Shown here in pieces: positions 9,435 through 18,500 of a stretch of DNA of 64,000 nucleotides. The DNA is from Sinorhizobium sp. RAC02 (GTDB lineage: Bacteria > Pseudomonadota > Alphaproteobacteria > Rhizobiales > Rhizobiaceae). The translations under genes were made by a program, and so were the position numbers. The notes beneath the pieces were generated by a model. That model saw only the letters and a program-made list of their open reading frames with translations. It was not told the DNA's origin and made no database searches. Where the stretch lies: assembly GCF_001713395.1 (NCBI RefSeq), contig NZ_CP016450.1:186001-250000 (forward strand), written 5' to 3'. The first letter of the stretch is position 1. Each line of letters starts with the position of its first letter.

Positions 9435-10355
9435 ATGATCGATCCCCTTTCAGAAATAATAGGACTGCTGCACCCTCGGGCGGTTTTCACCAAGGGCATC
9501 AGCGGTGCCGGCCGCTGGGGCGTTCGTTATGGCGCATTCGGCCACCCCAGTTTCGCCATCGTGATCGAAGGTTCCTGCCGCCTGGCCGTCGATGGGCAGG
9601 CTGAGTTAATCCTGCACGCCGGCGATTTTGTTCTGCTACCGACGACGCCGGGCTTTGTGATGTCGGGCTTCGAGCCCGTAATTCCCGAATTCATTGACCC
9701 CCATGTCGCGGCAGTGGCGACCGGCGAAGTTCGCCATGGCAGGCCGGATGGCCCTCCATCTGTTCGCATTCTGGGTGGTTACTTCATCTTCGGTAACGAG
9801 GATTCCGGCCTTCTGGTGTCGTTGCTGCCGCAACAGATCCATGTCAGCGGTGTGGAAAGACTCTCGACGCTGGTAAAGCTTCTGATTGAAGAGGCTGCCA
9901 TGGATCGTTCAGGACGCACGCTGGTGCTCACCCGGCTCGTCGAAATTTTGCTGGTCGAGGCACTGCGACTGACACAAACTCCGGATGCTCCCGCGGGATT
10001 GCTGCGGGGTCTGGGCGATGCCCGGCTGGCGGAAGCCATCAGGCAGATGCACAGCGATCCCGCGCGCCCCTGGACGATGGCCGATCTGGCGAAAGAGGCG
10101 GCGCTGTCTCGCTCTGCGTTTTTCGACCGCTTTTCACGGAATGTCGGCGTGCCGCCGATGGAATATCTGCTGGCTTGGCGCATGGCGCTCGCCAAGGATC
10201 TTCTTCGCCGACAGGACGTGGACATCGCGGAGGTGGCTGAACGCGTCGGCTATGGCTCAGCAAGCACCTTCAGCACGGCCTTCAGCCGCCACGTCGGCCA
10301 GCCACCTGGGCGTTACGCACGCGGCTCATCGAACCAGCATTTGGCAAGTTCTTAG
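9435..10355 (+). CDS. AraC-family transcriptional regulator with cupin-type sensor domain
   Basis: This is a 306-residue protein. The N-terminal ~190 residues form a cupin-like ligand domain of the type often found in AraC regulators of SDR genes (VIEGSCRLAVDGQAELIL, GDFVLLPTTPGF). The C-terminal ~100 residues hold two HTH motifs, WTMADLAKEAALSRSAFFDRF and VDIAEVAERVGYGSASTFSTAF, with the terminal G-x-PPGRYAR signature. It sits divergent from the SDR gene and probably controls it. No Shine-Dalgarno precedes the ATG, in line with a leaderless or near-leaderless transcript. Confidence 0.9.
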   Translation: MIDPLSEIIGLLHPRAVFTKGISGAGRWGVRYGAFGHPSFAIVIEGSCRLAVDGQAELILHAGDFVLLPTTPGFVMSGFEPVIPEFIDPHVAAVATGEVRHGRPDGPPSVRILGGYFIFGNEDSGLLVSLLPQQIHVSGVERLSTLVKLLIEEAAMDRSGRTLVLTRLVEILLVEALRLTQTPDAPAGLLRGLGDARLAEAIRQMHSDPARPWTMADLAKEAALSRSAFFDRFSRNVGVPPMEYLLAWRMALAKDLLRRQDVDIAEVAERVGYGSASTFSTAFSRHVGQPPGRYARGSSNQHLASS

Positions 10356-10406
10356 TTTTGCTCTGCCCGCAACGCGAAAATATGTGTGAAACTAATATGT
10401 TGGAAG

Positions 10407-10452
10407 TGGCGCACCCGACAGGATTCGAACCTGTGACCTTTGGAATCGGAAT
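10407..10452 (-). repeat. attL: displaced 3' half of the original tRNA-Arg
   Basis: On the minus strand this reads from the anticodon loop to the encoded CCA of a tRNA-Arg, with no 5' half next to it. It shares with the intact tRNA (32602-32678) the T-loop, acceptor strand, CCA and an uninterrupted 18-base core gacctttggaatcggaat (10435-10452). It differs at the T-stem (ACAGG/CCTGT against GTAGG/CCTAC). This is the signature of the host tRNA 3' end left behind after site-specific integration. Confidence 0.88.
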
Positions 10453-10801
10453 TGGTTATCCATGGTTATAAGCTATTGTTTTATATGATGCACGCTCGAA
10501 ACTGGACTAGAACTGCGCTACCTTGCGCTCCTCTGCGATCGAAGGGGACTTACGTAAGTGCAGAAAATTTTAGCACGACAAATCCGCGTTATCGGAATTG
10601 GGAGACTGGAGTTACAAGCTATCGTAGTAGCAGCAGTGGTAAACGCAATGTGGTGGTATTGTGCTGATCCTGAAATCCCGATGGTCAATTCGACATTGTT
10701 AAAGCCGAAATTTATCTGGATCGTTGGTTAGCGCGTTTGCTTTCGCAAAAAATAATTCTATCGTATTTGCGCTAAAAGCGTTCTTTTTATTGGAAATTTG
10801 A
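10453..10801. other. Non-coding left end of the island
   Basis: About 350 AT-rich bases between attL and the first island gene. Short open frames here have no coding look. No clear RNA gene was seen. Confidence 0.4.
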
Positions 10802-11560
10802 ATGAAACGTGAGGCCGAGAACTGGGAACACTACGAACGTATGATTGCTCGCCTCATGGCAGATCAGATCGACACGTCGTTGTGCGTTACACCTAATGCC
10901 CGAGTTATTGGTAAGATTAGCGGGCGCAGCCGGCAGATCGACGTGTTAATTGATGCTCGGCATGAAACGGATGATAGCCGTAGGATCATCGTGGACGCCA
11001 AGCGACGAAAGCGAAAAATTGATGTTACTGATGTCGAGGCATTCCGCGGCATGATGGATGACGTAGGCGCGACGCACGGCTATCTAGTGTGCCCCACAGG
11101 GTATACCGCCGCCGCGGAAAAGCGGGCGCAAATGTCGGTCACGATCTGCCTAATTCCACTCGATCATATCAAAAATTTTAATCCGTCCACCTGGCCAGTC
11201 TGCCTGAATCCGGGCTGCGAGCGAGGGCGTATTTTTTGGGACGGATATCCCGAGTTATCGATGGTACTCCAGCCCATCACTGCAGAGACAAACTCATCTC
11301 CTATCGTTAAGCGGTTTGTGCATCACGTTGGCAAATGCGATCGCTGCAGCAGATTTCATGTACAATGCAACACGTGTGGAGATATATTATCGACTCCAGA
11401 AGATGATGAAAGCGACGTCGGACATCAATGCAGTTGCCGCATGCCTTGGTTTTGGCTGGCTTCGGTAGAGGAGGGCGAAGACAGCGCGAAGTCGGCAGAG
11501 TTGCATTGCTGCCAACTCAGAGGGGTTGTTACGGTTGATAGAAGGCCTTACCGCCGCTAA
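10802..11560 (+). CDS. PD-(D/E)XK (Mrr-like) endonuclease with Cys-rich C-terminus
   Basis: This is a 252-residue protein. Residues 30-110 look like a restriction-endonuclease fold: ..GRSRQIDVLI (Asp47), then IIVDAKRRK (Asp65-x-Lys67) and a following V-E-AFRGMMDDVGATHGYLV segment typical of Mrr/type IV nucleases. The second half has several Cys pairs (CLNPGC, CDRC, CNTC, CSC), which suggests one or two zinc ribbons for DNA or protein binding. It is convergent with the HNH gene and stands at the edge of the defence block, so a role in cutting foreign or modified DNA is likely. Exact specificity is unknown. Confidence 0.72.
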   Translation: MKREAENWEHYERMIARLMADQIDTSLCVTPNARVIGKISGRSRQIDVLIDARHETDDSRRIIVDAKRRKRKIDVTDVEAFRGMMDDVGATHGYLVCPTGYTAAAEKRAQMSVTICLIPLDHIKNFNPSTWPVCLNPGCERGRIFWDGYPELSMVLQPITAETNSSPIVKRFVHHVGKCDRCSRFHVQCNTCGDILSTPEDDESDVGHQCSCRMPWFWLASVEEGEDSAKSAELHCCQLRGVVTVDRRPYRR

Positions 11561-11610
11561 TGCAAGAGATCTTAGGGGGTACGCCGCTTTGTTTACCGCC
11601 CTCGCTCAAA

Positions 11611-12450
11611 TTACGTAAGCAGCTTAGAACGGATAATTTGCCTAATATCGCTATATTCGCGATCTTCCCTCTTCATATAAATGTGGACTGCCCGATGACA
11701 GTTCGGGCAAAGAAGCGCAAAATCCGCTGCAGTTACGGTCCGTTTTGCGGTAAATGTCGATATCGGCGTCTTATGGTGAGCCTCGATATAGCTTACGCCG
11801 TAGCGAGATGAGAAATCCTCATCGCAAATTTCACAAACAGAAGGCGTTTTTCTTTTCAGGGTGCTGACAATCGCCCTGTTTCTTTCTGCCATGAGATGCG
11901 TGACATATCTAAGGCCACCCTCAACAAATTCGCTACGCTCAGCTGCAGCTTCAAGTCTTACGTAAGTGTCTTGTCGTTGCAGCGTGACATGCATCTCATC
12001 GATTTCAGTTACCGAAAATTGTCCTTCAAAACACCATCCGTCCTTCGCCTCTGTGAAAAGCAAAATCGGGTAGGAGAACTCAGGCTGTAATATGAGTACT
12101 CTATTCGCCAATTCGAAATGGGAAATAGCCGAGTTTCTGGCCTTAAATGAATAGCGATACGTATTCAGATCATCGTCAAGCCAGCCGTCATGTTGATATG
12201 ATCCAGGTCTTGTTTTAATGATAACGCCTTGAATATCGGGCGCCGCGCCAATCCAATTTATACCTTGCTGCGGGGTGTTTCCTATAGCAGACTTGGCGCC
12301 CGCCCAGAAAGGCGAACCTTCGACTTTCGAATATTGGATAAGGTCGAAAAGGTTGCGCTTTGAGACTGTTTCCCCAACCGAGATTCGGAAAACGTCTTTC
12401 GGTTTCTGCAGCAGCATCATTTCTTCGCGCCAATCACAATTCGATGGCAT
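11611..12450 (-). CDS. HNH endonuclease-domain protein
   Basis: The 279-residue protein ends in an HNH nuclease domain: CEICDEDF (zinc Cys pair), YIEAHHKTPIS (catalytic His-His), and LLCPNCHRAVH (second Cys pair plus the HNH Asn/His region). The first 190 residues have no recognised motif and may read DNA, like the N-terminal domains of HNH restriction proteins. It is last in the block vsr - methyltransferase - GHKL - receiver - HNH, 59 bases after the receiver gene, so it is a good candidate for the cleaving enzyme of that system. Confidence 0.78.
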   Translation of the reverse strand: MPSNCDWREEMMLLQKPKDVFRISVGETVSKRNLFDLIQYSKVEGSPFWAGAKSAIGNTPQQGINWIGAAPDIQGVIIKTRPGSYQHDGWLDDDLNTYRYSFKARNSAISHFELANRVLILQPEFSYPILLFTEAKDGWCFEGQFSVTEIDEMHVTLQRQDTYVRLEAAAERSEFVEGGLRYVTHLMAERNRAIVSTLKRKTPSVCEICDEDFSSRYGVSYIEAHHKTPISTFTAKRTVTAADFALLCPNCHRAVHIYMKREDREYSDIRQIIRSKLLT

Positions 12451-12509
12451 CTAACTGAGATGTTCCGGCTGACGAGCCGACGGCCCTTCCGTACAATCTG
12501 GCTGCTATC

Positions 12510-14303
12510 TCAAACCGCATAGTCCAGACCAACCCTGGTGAGATTCGCGCCCAGCTTTTGTATCAGATTTAAGGCGTATTCGTATCTAAGCTGAGAAACA
12601 ATTTTCGCTTCTTCCGCTTGATGCATTATGCCGTCCTTGCTTGTCTTGAGGCGCGCTATCTGCGCCTTGAAAACATCCCCGTCTTTGGTGATCTTACCTT
12701 TGTCCATGGAAAGGAAGAATCTCCATGTGGGAGCGACGGTTTTCTCTCCATCTTTGTCATCTCCACTATAAATGCTAAAAGGCGTAACCTTGCCATCTAT
12801 GTTGATAAACAACAAATTGTTGGAGTTGATCTGCGGTCCAGTGGGATGCCCATTCCTCTTGTAAAGCTTCATCGCGACAAAGGATCGTACCGCGCGCTCT
12901 TCGTCGGAATCTATTCCCACCACGTTGTTGTCTGGGTACATATCGCAAGCGGGTGATGCACAAACCCAATAATCGCCATCAAGCTGCAAGACATGCCCGC
13001 AGGTCAGATGCCAGCCGCCCGTCTTCTTCGTAGAAACGTACCCGTTATAGTGCCTTATCGCCAATTCGTTCTCGGCCTTATTGTTAAGATCGATACCGTA
13101 GTGCTTTAAATAGGTCCCATCATCAGAATTCACTATCGAAATCCCAAATGCTCGGATTTCGTCTTTAATCTCCGTCGTCAATTGTTCAATGTGCCTATCA
13201 ACGTGCTCGTCGATAAGGCTCATTCTCTCTTCCTGTGTGCCCTTGGAGATTCTTTCGTAAAACTTCGCATAGACATGGCGATTTGAGAGCGCCCTATCCT
13301 CAACAATGACGCCGTGCTCATCGATTTGGCTTCGGAACTTGGCAGAGAGGAGGCGAGAAGGCGAAGGCTGCCAGGCCACAAGCGCCTGCTTCAATACGCC
13401 AATAAGGTCCGGCTCGTCTTTCTTCGCAAATGACATAAAGCCGCTATCAGTTCGCACCCACAAGCAGTTGTGGTCACTCGACCAGGAAAGCTCGCGATGT
13501 TGTTGTTCCGCAAGTTGTCCCGCGTGGCGCGTCTCAAAATTTCTCATAGCCCATAGCAAAAGCTTAGGAATATCACCTTTATTGCAACCAAGCTTGTCTA
13601 AAGCTTCTTTGAATCCAACGAACGGAGCGGTGCCATTCATAACGAGGCCGAGCGCCTTCATACCGGTCTTGGCGTGCCGCGTATAGAAATACTGTTCTAC
13701 TCCGAATGCACCCTCTAGTGCCTTAAGGATATTTTCTTCTGGGTTTTCTCCGTCATAAGCTTTAATTCTCGCCGCGGCTTCATCAATCTGAGATTGTTTG
13801 TCTTTGAGGTGAGCGCATGGCGCGAGTAATGACAGAACCATCTCATTGAATGGCACTGCGAGATCATCTGCCTTTGTATGTATTACTACGAGGTTAAAGT
13901 GGCGGTTTTCAAGTAAAGCATGAGCTATCGACCGAGACTTCTTTCCGTCTCCCTTGTCGCCATTCAGCTGGTAATCCAGGATAAGCATATCCGATTGGTG
14001 AAGATGCGATGCTAGAACGTCCTCATCCGTGTCAGATGCTTTCGCCCCATCATATATGTCGATCATAAGCCCAGGCTTTTTCTGCCTGAACTTTTTAATA
14101 AGCTCCAGAACAGGACCTGGCTGCTTAAGCCAAGACTTTGATTCCGGGTTGGGCGTTGCTACAGTCTCACAAATTCCTACCAAACTCTTGCGATCAAGGA
14201 TTTCTTCCCAAGTAGGGTAGTCGTCATCAATGATTAGAACCGACCTGATCGGATCGATGAAAGCTTCTTGAACGAGCGCGGTATACGCAGCTTCAGTTGT
14301 CAT
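12510..14303 (-). CDS. Receiver-domain protein of a GHKL-associated restriction/defence system
   Basis: The protein has about 597 residues from the ATG at 14303, which has AAAGGTG nine bases upstream; a GTG at 14312 is in frame. Residues 20-150 resemble a response-regulator receiver domain: RSVLIIDDD (acidic cluster), the likely phospho-acceptor Asp in DMLILDYQLNGD and the Thr-Lys of LVVIHTKADD. The remaining 450 residues match no family I know. They include a Cys-containing stretch, CGHVLQLDGDYWVCASPACD, that could bind zinc. There is no HTH output domain. The gene overlaps the GHKL kinase-like gene by about 11 bases, which strongly suggests that the two proteins work together. Confidence 0.7.
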   Translation of the reverse strand: MTTEAAYTALVQEAFIDPIRSVLIIDDDYPTWEEILDRKSLVGICETVATPNPESKSWLKQPGPVLELIKKFRQKKPGLMIDIYDGAKASDTDEDVLASHLHQSDMLILDYQLNGDKGDGKKSRSIAHALLENRHFNLVVIHTKADDLAVPFNEMVLSLLAPCAHLKDKQSQIDEAAARIKAYDGENPEENILKALEGAFGVEQYFYTRHAKTGMKALGLVMNGTAPFVGFKEALDKLGCNKGDIPKLLLWAMRNFETRHAGQLAEQQHRELSWSSDHNCLWVRTDSGFMSFAKKDEPDLIGVLKQALVAWQPSPSRLLSAKFRSQIDEHGVIVEDRALSNRHVYAKFYERISKGTQEERMSLIDEHVDRHIEQLTTEIKDEIRAFGISIVNSDDGTYLKHYGIDLNNKAENELAIRHYNGYVSTKKTGGWHLTCGHVLQLDGDYWVCASPACDMYPDNNVVGIDSDEERAVRSFVAMKLYKRNGHPTGPQINSNNLLFINIDGKVTPFSIYSGDDKDGEKTVAPTWRFFLSMDKGKITKDGDVFKAQIARLKTSKDGIMHQAEEAKIVSQLRYEYALNLIQKLGANLTRVGLDYAV

Positions 14304-17262
14304 ATTCCGCACCTTTGAAGTCGATCACAAAATTTGCCCCACTCTGAAGCTGATACCGTTTCTCGTCGGCATACTGGATTTGGTGCCCTCCAGCCGCCAA
14401 ATTCATTCTGCAGAGATATAAGCCGATTCCATTCCCGCCGCCCAAACGCCTTGTGAAAAATAACCGGAAAAGTTGAGCAGAATCTACCGAGTCAACGCCA
14501 GGACCATTATCCGAAACGACAACCCGCTTATTTTCTACGCCGAGCTGAACGCGACCGGCCGAAGTTCTGGCAGATGCAACCCAATAGAGACTGTTGTTCA
14601 CGAGGTTGATAAAGACCGGAAGAATTCGTGAGGGCTGCTCAAATATTCTAAATTTTCGAAAGGCGTCAGTTGCTTCTAACGTAATTGAATCACGAATAAG
14701 TGTCTTCCGGAAAAACTCTATCAGATAGTCTTCTATCTCAGCCCCGCTGATGAAGCGCTGAGTCTTTTTCCCCGACACTTTCAAAGGGGAAAGAAAGTCT
14801 AAATGTCTAGCGAGCCCTTCAAGTCCTGTGCGCATGCCTTGAGTGACTTGAGGTTCGATTTTGTGCGCCTCGAGAAAATTTATCCCTTGCCGAATCATTT
14901 GATCGTAGGATTTCAGCTCGTGACCAAGGATCTCTACCGTGATGCCAAGTTGGGCCAACTGATTGACTCTGTTCAACTCTTCTCTCAGGTCATAGTTGTC
15001 ATTTATTCCCTGAGTGGCAATTAGGTGCAAATCCACGTTGTCACGCAGAAGCTCCAGCGCCGCAATGTATCCCTCAAATATATCAGAGTTTTCATCCGCG
15101 ATCTGCTGCCGCCAAGTCTCCAGTAGGTCGCTAGCGTAGTTTAAATCTACTTCACCGCTTTTCAGTCTTTCCACGAGAGGCATTGCCATAGAGTGAAATT
15201 GTTTGCTTCGTTCCGCGAAAATAGCATCAATTCTCTCTTTCTCGCCACTCTGCAGCTTCTCTATTTCCGCTTTCCATCGACGGAGAGCGGCCTGCAACTG
15301 TCCTGCATTTCGCTGCATCTGCTGCGTAAGGATTTCTTCCGGACGGGGAGGTTTGATCGTAGTTATTGCTTCAGCGATGCGATTGTTCATTTCCGACAAC
15401 CGGCTTTGGCTTCGCTCCATATAAGATCGGAAAAGTCGATAGTCTTCTTCCAACGTCCCAAGAGGGCTTGGTGCTCCAGGCAAACGAAAACTAGTCAAGG
15501 TTTCCCTGAAGTTCTCTAGCTTTTTTTGAGCGGAGACAAGTTCTTCGCCATTCCTGATACTTAGGTTTCCTAACTCCGACGCAATCTCGCTTTCGAATTC
15601 TGGGATTGATTTAAGATGACGCTCCAGCAGCCCGCCAAACTTCTTTCGGTTTAGCTTGCTTAGATTTTTACGCTCTTGCTCAGCTCGAGCTTTCAGGTTT
15701 TTGCTTTTTATCTCTTCTAGCTCTTGAGCGCGGATGTCCGACGCCTGACCAAAGAATTGGTATGCACTGGTTCGCAGCACGTTAATGATGATCGTTTTTA
15801 CGGCTTTCGCGGCGCGATTATCGATGAAGCCTTCTCGGCCTGCTTTGTCTTTTAAGTTTGGATTATTTTCGCGAGTAATAGCGATCCGACCGAACATGCG
15901 TCGCGCGTTCCAAAACTCGCGGCCCGCGCTGATGCTGCGCCTTTGCTCGATTTCGAAGAAATCATTGTCGACGCGGCCGTATGGTAGAACGCGCAAGCCG
16001 TTCCTAAACACCATAAAGCCTCCATAGCGATCTGCCAGACTTTCGTAATGCGCCCATTGGTCATCAGTATGGGTGCTGTTTAATCTGGTCCTCTCATATG
16101 TCGCTACATAAATGTCGACGGGGCCGATGCGGGTATTCGGCCCGTTCGGAACTGTAAAATCCTTAGGCGGTGGAACGACGTAGTCCTGACCGATTTTGCG
16201 CCATTCTCCGAACGCCTTGATCTGACCTCTGAAGAAGCCATCGTCATCGACCGTGCCTTCGATGACGTGTTCCATCAAATCCGTATCTGCGCGGCTGTAA
16301 ATTTCGTTCCCGTTGACAATACTTCTGACGCCCGTCTCGTCCCAAACTTTCACGGCATATGTGAAGTCAGGGGCTACAGCATTCACCTCATGGCCACTCG
16401 AATCTGCCAGAGGGTCTACAAATGCTGAAAGTGTCCGAAAGAATTGGTCGCGTATTCCTTGGATTGCGCCATCTGAAGGGACACTGGGAAGCTGCGCTTT
16501 CAAATCGAAATTTATATTCGACATGAACATTGCGGTCCCGTGATCAGATGTTCCCGACCAAACCTGCCACTGCCTGAAATGTTCGATGCTGAACCTAGTG
16601 TTTATGATCGTTTCTGCAATTGTCTTGGATGGAGCTACCGCGTCCTTATCTTCTGAGATGACAAGGTCATCATAGGCAGCCCAAGCTTGCTCAAGGCGCA
16701 GTCTCCGACGATCCTCGCTTCCGCCCCAAATGTTTTCAACAAGCCTGTCGAAAAGTGCTGGCAGCAAGTCGACAAGATCTTCCTTCGCTACAAAAGAAGT
16801 AACCGGGACCTCAATATCATTTAGAACTAAGAAGGGATTTTCGAAAATTCGCCAGTCGATTAGAGCGGCAACAAAATCTTGGTCTTTTCGTTTAGAGACA
16901 AGCAGAAGTAGCGGGCCGAGATTGGCCGATGACAATCTGCCAATACCTTTCTGCCCCTGTTTCGTTCGTTCCGGAAGTCCATCCCTATCTGCTTCTACGT
17001 TCCGGCGGGGATCGTATTTCGATTCGGTTCCGACCACTAACCAACGGTCTAGAAATTCATCGTAATTCATGCCGTGACCATCGTCATAGATGGCGGCAAC
17101 CGGCTCACTGGAATCAAAAATATGTAATTCTACCGAACGAGCATATGCATCATAAGCGTTTTTCCATAGCTCAGAGACTGCTGTGGGGCAGTCGGCAATT
17201 TGCTCACGTCCAAGATGGTCGACAGTACGAGCTTGAGTGCGGAACGCGACAGCTTCAATCAT
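14293..17262 (-). CDS. Large protein with two GHKL ATPase modules (HSP90/MORC-like and histidine-kinase-like)
   Basis: This is a 989-residue protein. The N-terminal GHKL module has its N-box in SELWKNAYDAYA (about 30-41), YDDGHGM (59-65) and the lid GQKGIGRLSS (about 103-112), like HSP90/MutL/paraMORC ATPases. A long region rich in charged helices (about 500-780) follows. It then has ILGHELKSYDQM with His near 781, like a HisKA phospho-acceptor helix, and a second GHKL module with NLVNNSLYW (about 886-894), SDNGPGV (about 917-923) and GGGNGIGLYLCR. It overlaps the methyltransferase gene by four bases and the receiver gene by about 11. An ATP-driven sensor that signals to the receiver protein is the likely role. 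Confidence 0.75.
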   Translation of the reverse strand: MIEAVAFRTQARTVDHLGREQIADCPTAVSELWKNAYDAYARSVELHIFDSSEPVAAIYDDGHGMNYDEFLDRWLVVGTESKYDPRRNVEADRDGLPERTKQGQKGIGRLSSANLGPLLLLVSKRKDQDFVAALIDWRIFENPFLVLNDIEVPVTSFVAKEDLVDLLPALFDRLVENIWGGSEDRRRLRLEQAWAAYDDLVISEDKDAVAPSKTIAETIINTRFSIEHFRQWQVWSGTSDHGTAMFMSNINFDLKAQLPSVPSDGAIQGIRDQFFRTLSAFVDPLADSSGHEVNAVAPDFTYAVKVWDETGVRSIVNGNEIYSRADTDLMEHVIEGTVDDDGFFRGQIKAFGEWRKIGQDYVVPPPKDFTVPNGPNTRIGPVDIYVATYERTRLNSTHTDDQWAHYESLADRYGGFMVFRNGLRVLPYGRVDNDFFEIEQRRSISAGREFWNARRMFGRIAITRENNPNLKDKAGREGFIDNRAAKAVKTIIINVLRTSAYQFFGQASDIRAQELEEIKSKNLKARAEQERKNLSKLNRKKFGGLLERHLKSIPEFESEIASELGNLSIRNGEELVSAQKKLENFRETLTSFRLPGAPSPLGTLEEDYRLFRSYMERSQSRLSEMNNRIAEAITTIKPPRPEEILTQQMQRNAGQLQAALRRWKAEIEKLQSGEKERIDAIFAERSKQFHSMAMPLVERLKSGEVDLNYASDLLETWRQQIADENSDIFEGYIAALELLRDNVDLHLIATQGINDNYDLREELNRVNQLAQLGITVEILGHELKSYDQMIRQGINFLEAHKIEPQVTQGMRTGLEGLARHLDFLSPLKVSGKKTQRFISGAEIEDYLIEFFRKTLIRDSITLEATDAFRKFRIFEQPSRILPVFINLVNNSLYWVASARTSAGRVQLGVENKRVVVSDNGPGVDSVDSAQLFRLFFTRRLGGGNGIGLYLCRMNLAAGGHQIQYADEKRYQLQSGANFVIDFKGAEYDN

Positions 17263-18395
17263 GCAGGTATCAATTCGGCTTTTCGCTGATCCAGCGGAGG
17301 TTCTTCGCCAGTTGGGCTGAGCAGTTTTGAAATATGTCTTAGAAGCGTTTCGCCCATTTTCACCGGCACGGCGTTGCCTATTTGTTTTCCTGCAGCCATG
17401 AGTCCACCGACAAAAACAAACCTATCCGGAAACGTTTGAATTCTCGCGGCTTGTCTCGCGGTTATGCCGTGATCCTGGTTCGGATGTACGAAGCGCCCCT
17501 TCGACGGATTGATGCAAGCAGTTGTCATCGTGGGAGCTGGGGATGCTGGATCAATTCGCCCATAAACGTCGCGGTGACCGTTATGCTCCATATGGCATGG
17601 TAAGATCCGCCCCGAATCCTTGCGGCTGCCGCCGTTGTGAGGAGTATTCGCAAAAACATTTACCATCGTTTGCGAATGTTGCATGTGCACATCATTGATG
17701 TCACCCGGTTCGGCTGGTAGGAAAACGCTCGCACAGGAAACCCAAGGCCTTAGCGTTGGGTTCACAAGGCGTTCTTTCTCCGACCCATGGGACGGTGCGG
17801 GCGGCCACTGGAAATTCGAGCGATCCACGTTTTTGTCAACACCGAGTACAAACACACGCCTGCGTCTCTGTGGCAATCCGTAGTCCCTTGCGTCCAATAC
17901 AACCGGATCAAACAGGTGATAGCCTGCGTCTCGGCCCTCCTGATAAAATTGTTCCAAGTATTCCCGATGTCTTTCCCATAGAATTCCTGGGACATTCTCC
18001 ATTAGAAATACACGCGGTCGAAATTCTCGGACGTAGTCGAAATAACGGTGTATTAGCTTATTTCGCGGATCATTCACCCCGGCGTCGTTTATGCGATGAG
18101 CAGAAAAGCCCTGGCAAGGTGGACCCCCAAGCAACACATCACAACCACTCTGCCCCGAGAAATGTTTTTCACGAAGTTTCTTTGGGCACAGTTGCGATAT
18201 GTCTTTTTCGTATAGCGTTGGTGGATTTATAGTCTCCGCTTTACAGAAGTTCGTGCGATAGGTTTCGGCCGCCCACTTGTCGAATTCCACGGCAACGATT
18301 ACGGACATTTCTGCCTGCTGAGCGGCGAGGGAAAGCCCTCCTGCTCCCGCGAAGAGATCTGCGACTCGATGGCGTTTGGCTATGTTATTGTTCAT
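17259..18395 (-). CDS. DNA (cytosine-5-)-methyltransferase
   Basis: The 378-residue protein carries the C5-methyltransferase motifs in order: motif I VADLFAGAGGLSLAA (SAM binding), motif IV GGPPCQGFS with the catalytic Cys, motif VI LMENVPGI, motif VIII LPQRRRRVFVLG and motif X GKQIGNAVP. The target-recognition region between VIII and X is about 150 residues, enough for one site. It methylates cytosine in DNA, presumably protecting the host from the associated nucleases. It lies between vsr and the GHKL gene in the same direction. No good Shine-Dalgarno is seen before the ATG. Confidence 0.95.
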   Translation of the reverse strand: MNNNIAKRHRVADLFAGAGGLSLAAQQAEMSVIVAVEFDKWAAETYRTNFCKAETINPPTLYEKDISQLCPKKLREKHFSGQSGCDVLLGGPPCQGFSAHRINDAGVNDPRNKLIHRYFDYVREFRPRVFLMENVPGILWERHREYLEQFYQEGRDAGYHLFDPVVLDARDYGLPQRRRRVFVLGVDKNVDRSNFQWPPAPSHGSEKERLVNPTLRPWVSCASVFLPAEPGDINDVHMQHSQTMVNVFANTPHNGGSRKDSGRILPCHMEHNGHRDVYGRIDPASPAPTMTTACINPSKGRFVHPNQDHGITARQAARIQTFPDRFVFVGGLMAAGKQIGNAVPVKMGETLLRHISKLLSPTGEEPPLDQRKAELIPA

Positions 18396-18500
18396 AAAAG
18401 ATTTTCGCTGTTGACAGCCTACCTTATCGTTCTCCCGTTGACTATACGTAAAATGACCCTTGGTTGAATACAGAAACCGATTTGTCTACAAAAAAGAATG

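Noticed and set aside
10407..10452. A second functional tRNA-Arg
   Set aside because: Only the 3' half is present. The bases after the anticodon loop do not form a D-arm or acceptor 5' strand.
10440..10667. Open frame at the left end of the island
   Set aside because: It starts inside the displaced tRNA half and has no protein-like pattern or ribosome-binding site.
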